In this document: positions 61,915 to 64,000 of the stretch, in pieces
Layout of the letters: each line of letters opens with the position of its first letter
Position numbering within the stretch: position 1 is the first letter of the stretch
Source of the DNA: Dietzia lutea
GTDB taxonomy: Bacteria > Actinomycetota > Actinomycetes > Mycobacteriales > Mycobacteriaceae
DNA: 64,000 nt
Assembly: GCF_003096075.1 (NCBI RefSeq)
Contig: NZ_CP015449.1
Location: 3,403,001-3,467,000 of the forward strand
Direction: 5' to 3'
Notes under the pieces: generated by a model
Databases searched by the model: none
Seen by the model: only the letters and a program-made list of their open reading frames with translations
Told to the model about the DNA's origin: nothing
Made by a program: the position numbers and the translations under genes

Positions 61915-62553
61915 ATGCCCCGCCCCGTTGATCCGGAACATCACCGCGCCCGCCGGCTGCACATCATCGACGCCGGACTGACCATCCTCGCCCGTCACGG
62001 GTACGCCGGCGCCACCACCGCGGCGATCTGCCGGGAGGCGTCCATCGGCTCGGGAACGTTCTTTCATTACTTCCCCACCAAGGACTCACTGGTGGTGGCG
62101 ATCATCGAGGAAGGGGCCGGGGAGACGCAGGAGTTTTTCGACGCCCAGGACGGCCGGTCCGACGCGTCAGAGGTGGTATTCGACTGGGTACGCCGGTCGC
62201 TGGCGGATCTGGCCGACCCCCGGGCCGCGGGGTTCATCGGCGCCGTCAGCGGCCTGGTCGGGCGCGACGACATCGCGGCCGCGCTGGCCGAAGAAGACCG
62301 TATCGTGCGGGCCGGGCTCACCCGCTGGCTGGCCGCGGCCCAGCACACCGGGAGCGTGCGCACCGATGTGAGCGCGGCCCGGCTGGCGAGGTGGGTGATG
62401 CTGATGGTCGACGGGTTCGCCGGCCAGGTGGGGGCGCCGACAGGCTTCGACGCCGCCGCCGAACAGCCTCTGCTCTTCGAGGCCGTCGGCTCCCTCCTTG
62501 CCGGCCCCGGCGGTCGCTCCGCGGGCATTCCGGCGCCCTCCGAGGCGAAGTAG
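61915..62553 (+). CDS. TetR-family repressor
   Basis: 212 residues. The N-terminal helix-turn-helix is typical: IIDAGLTILARHGYAGATTAAICREASIGSGTFFHYFPTKDSLVVAII. The C-terminal ligand domain is diverse. TAGGCT (61903-61908) lies 6 bp before the ATG. The operator between it and the membrane-protein gene indicates autoregulation and control of that transporter-like protein. The inducer is unknown. Confidence 0.93.
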   Translation: MPRPVDPEHHRARRLHIIDAGLTILARHGYAGATTAAICREASIGSGTFFHYFPTKDSLVVAIIEEGAGETQEFFDAQDGRSDASEVVFDWVRRSLADLADPRAAGFIGAVSGLVGRDDIAAALAEEDRIVRAGLTRWLAAAQHTGSVRTDVSAARLARWVMLMVDGFAGQVGAPTGFDAAAEQPLLFEAVGSLLAGPGGRSAGIPAPSEAK

Positions 62554-62703
62554 CTGCCTTCGAGTTCGATGACGCCTTAGCCGACGCTGCGCGCGAGCCG
62601 GGCGCAACCGAGCTGCGGGTGTCCGGCTGGTAGCGGGTGACGACCGTGGCCTGACGACGCACACTGGGGACGGAACATGCCGCCCAAGGAAAGGACCCCA
62701 GCC

Positions 62704-63111
62704 ATGACCGATTCCAGCCTGGACGACGACGTTCGCGACCTGCTCCTCAAGCCCAACCCGTGCGTGATGGCGACGCTGCGCAAGGACGGCTCGCCGGTGA
62801 CCGTGCCCACCTGGTACCGGCTGGTCGACGATCAGATCCACCTCAACCTGGACGCGGGCCGAGTGCGGCTGCAGCACATCCGCCGCGATCCGCGGGTGGC
62901 GCTGTCGGTCATCGACTCGGGCGACTGGTACACCCACGCGAGCATCCAGGGCCGGGTCACCGAGATCACCGACGACCCGGACCTGTCGGGCATCGACGCC
63001 CTCGCCCGCCACTACACGGGCGAGCCCTACCCCGCCCGCGACAGGCCGCGCGTCGACGCCTGGGTGGAGATCGAGCACGTCCACGTCTGGGGCCGACTCC
63101 TCGACACCTGA
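62704..63111 (+). CDS. PPOX-class flavin or F420-dependent split-barrel protein
   Basis: 135 residues from ATG 62704, with AAGGAAAGGA upstream. Split beta-barrel (pyridoxamine-oxidase-like/FDOR) with NPCVMATLRKDGSPVTVPTWYRL at the N-terminus, and VALSVIDSGDWYTHASIQGRVTEI in the middle. The Thr-rich first strand and the short form fit the F420-binding FDOR-B group common in mycolic actinobacteria; FMN is the alternative. The substrate is unknown. The 150 bp before it (62554-62703) hold no clear gene. Confidence 0.82.
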   Translation: MTDSSLDDDVRDLLLKPNPCVMATLRKDGSPVTVPTWYRLVDDQIHLNLDAGRVRLQHIRRDPRVALSVIDSGDWYTHASIQGRVTEITDDPDLSGIDALARHYTGEPYPARDRPRVDAWVEIEHVHVWGRLLDT

Positions 63112-63215
63112 CTCGTCGGGGGCCTGCGGGGGCGGGACGGTCACAACGCCCGCGATGAGTGAATGGGGGCCTTAGGCTGAGCCCACCCCTCACCCCTCGA
63201 CGCCCGGAGGCCCCC

Positions 63216-63788
63216 GTGTCGGACCGCTATCCCCTCGCCGAACTCGCCGACCTGCCCGACGACCTGCGCGAGCGCATCCTCGCCGAACAGGAGAAGGCCG
63301 GGTTCGTGCCCGAGGTATTCCTGATGTTCGGGCGGCGGCCCGCCGAGTCGCGGGCGTTCTTCGCGTACCACGACGCGCTCATGGAGCGGGAGGGGAACCT
63401 GTCCAAGGCGGACAAGGAGATGATCGTGGTGACCATCTCCGGGCAGAACAACTGCCTGTTCTGTGTGGTCGCGCACGGGGCGATCCTGCGCATCGTGAAG
63501 AAGTCCCCGCAGATCGCCGATCAGCTGGCGGTGAACTATCGCAAGGCCGATCTGACTCCGCGTGAGCGGGCGATCTGCGACTTCGCCACCAAGGTCAACC
63601 TGCGCTCGGACGAGCTGTGCGACGCCGACTTCGCCACCCTGCACGAGCACGGCCTGGACGACGAGGACGCGTGGGACATCGCCGCCATCACCGGACTGTT
63701 CGGCTTGAGCAATCGGCTCGCCAACGCCACGGACATGCGTCCGAACAACGAGTTCTACCTCATGGGTCGCGTGGCGCGGCAGAAGTAG
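63216..63788 (+). CDS. AhpD-like peroxidase-related protein
   Basis: 190 residues from GTG 63216, with GGAGG 5 bp upstream; a TAGGCT hexamer lies about 35 bp before that. The carboxymuconolactone-decarboxylase/AhpD core has the CxxC-His site NNCLFCVVAHG (Cys80, Cys83, His87), matching the uncharacterised peroxidase-related enzymes (TIGR01926-like). It may reduce peroxides using lipoamide- or thioredoxin-type donors. It is the second AhpD-fold gene in the window, after the ECF41-linked one. Confidence 0.87.
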   Translation: MSDRYPLAELADLPDDLRERILAEQEKAGFVPEVFLMFGRRPAESRAFFAYHDALMEREGNLSKADKEMIVVTISGQNNCLFCVVAHGAILRIVKKSPQIADQLAVNYRKADLTPRERAICDFATKVNLRSDELCDADFATLHEHGLDDEDAWDIAAITGLFGLSNRLANATDMRPNNEFYLMGRVARQK

Positions 63789-63864
63789 CCGCTGACCAGT
63801 GTTCGCACGCCGGAGACCGCGGGCCGGCCACCGGCGCTGGCCTGCCGCTCAGCAGCGCCGCCAG

Positions 63865-64000
63865 TCAGCTCTGCTCTGTAACGACGCCGCAGGCGACGCG
63901 GCTTCCGCCGTCGCCGGCGTTGCGGGTCTCCTCGTCTGGCCCGTCGGGCGCGTAGCGCTCGGGGATGTTGGCGAGGTTGTCCGAGTTCTCGTGGATCATC
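63865..64000 (-). CDS. sodC: C-terminal part of Cu-Zn superoxide dismutase (cut by window edge)
   Basis: On the minus strand the frame entering at 64000 reads [18 protein letters not shown], then a short Asp/Glu linker, then [13 protein letters not shown] and a TGA at 63865-63867. This is the typical end of SodC: a Cu/Zn-site His region followed by the GDxGxRVACGVI motif, with the Cys of the conserved disulfide and the Arg that guides superoxide. Only about 44 residues are visible. SodC is normally exported and often a lipoprotein in mycolic actinobacteria; that part lies outside the window. Confidence 0.87.
   Translation of the reverse strand, partial: MIHENSDNLANIPERYAPDGPDEETRNAGDGGSRVACGVVTEQS

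Overview
The window is high-GC actinobacterial chromosome. Gene content points to a mycolic-acid-type member of the Corynebacteriales/Mycobacteriales: a gluABCD glutamate importer in the Corynebacterium order, an LmeA-like (DUF2993) lipoglycan protein, a Tat-exported DUF1906 protein, a WhiB regulator, class III adenylate cyclases and two DesA3-like acyl desaturases. Dietzia or a close relative is my best guess from overall impression; the sequence alone does not prove it. I see no tRNA, rRNA, insertion sequence, prophage or CRISPR array, and no gene-free stretch longer than 300 bp. It reads as ordinary, densely packed core chromosome with many lineage-specific touches.

Layout. 0-6 kb: end of a hydrolase, a NadE-isochorismatase fusion, a secreted YdcF-like protein, an AlkA-type glycosylase, an adenylate cyclase, Tpx, an FMN reductase without a canonical start codon, and a thioesterase. 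6-13 kb: a signalling/export island in which a NarL-type two-component system and an ABC-2 exporter lie between an OmpR-class kinase and a convergent OmpR-type regulator. 13-28 kb: housekeeping and transport (CysE, DapA, two CNNM/CorC-like membrane proteins, pirin, BCCT transporter, a CAP protein, a MerR-SulP pair with twin palindromic operators, an acetoacetate-decarboxylase-family enzyme, aspartase). 28-34 kb: a PAP2 phosphatase coupled to a macrodomain, a second PAP2-like gene whose frame runs into htpG, then small enzymes. 35-38 kb: gluABCD. 38-49 kb: lipid genes (two paralogous desaturases, thioesterase, LmeA-like protein), WhiB, a frameshifted membrane adenylate cyclase, and a DEAD-box helicase with a disordered tail. 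49-56 kb: thiM-thiE, KtrAB potassium uptake, and an ECF41-type sigma factor with its carboxymuconolactone-decarboxylase partner and a matching promoter. 56-64 kb: a metallothionein-like protein with a HAD phosphatase, an MFS transporter divergent from a D-aminoacylase-like amidohydrolase, a TetR-controlled membrane protein, two small redox enzymes and the C-terminus of SodC.

Three patterns cut across genes. First, at least 17 genes have a perfect TANNNT hexamer 6-7 bp before an ATG/GTG, usually without a Shine-Dalgarno sequence; this predicts widespread leaderless transcription and fixes many starts. Second, two intergenic elements of about 66-70 bp share one design (a short core twice in each arm of a nested dyad) but use different core sequences. 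Third, several genes look altered at single-base level or overlap tail to tail: a frameshift in a C5 tract in the membrane cyclase, a missing stop in the second PAP2 gene, a GTC at the expected start of the FMN reductase, and convergent overlaps of 3-100 bp.
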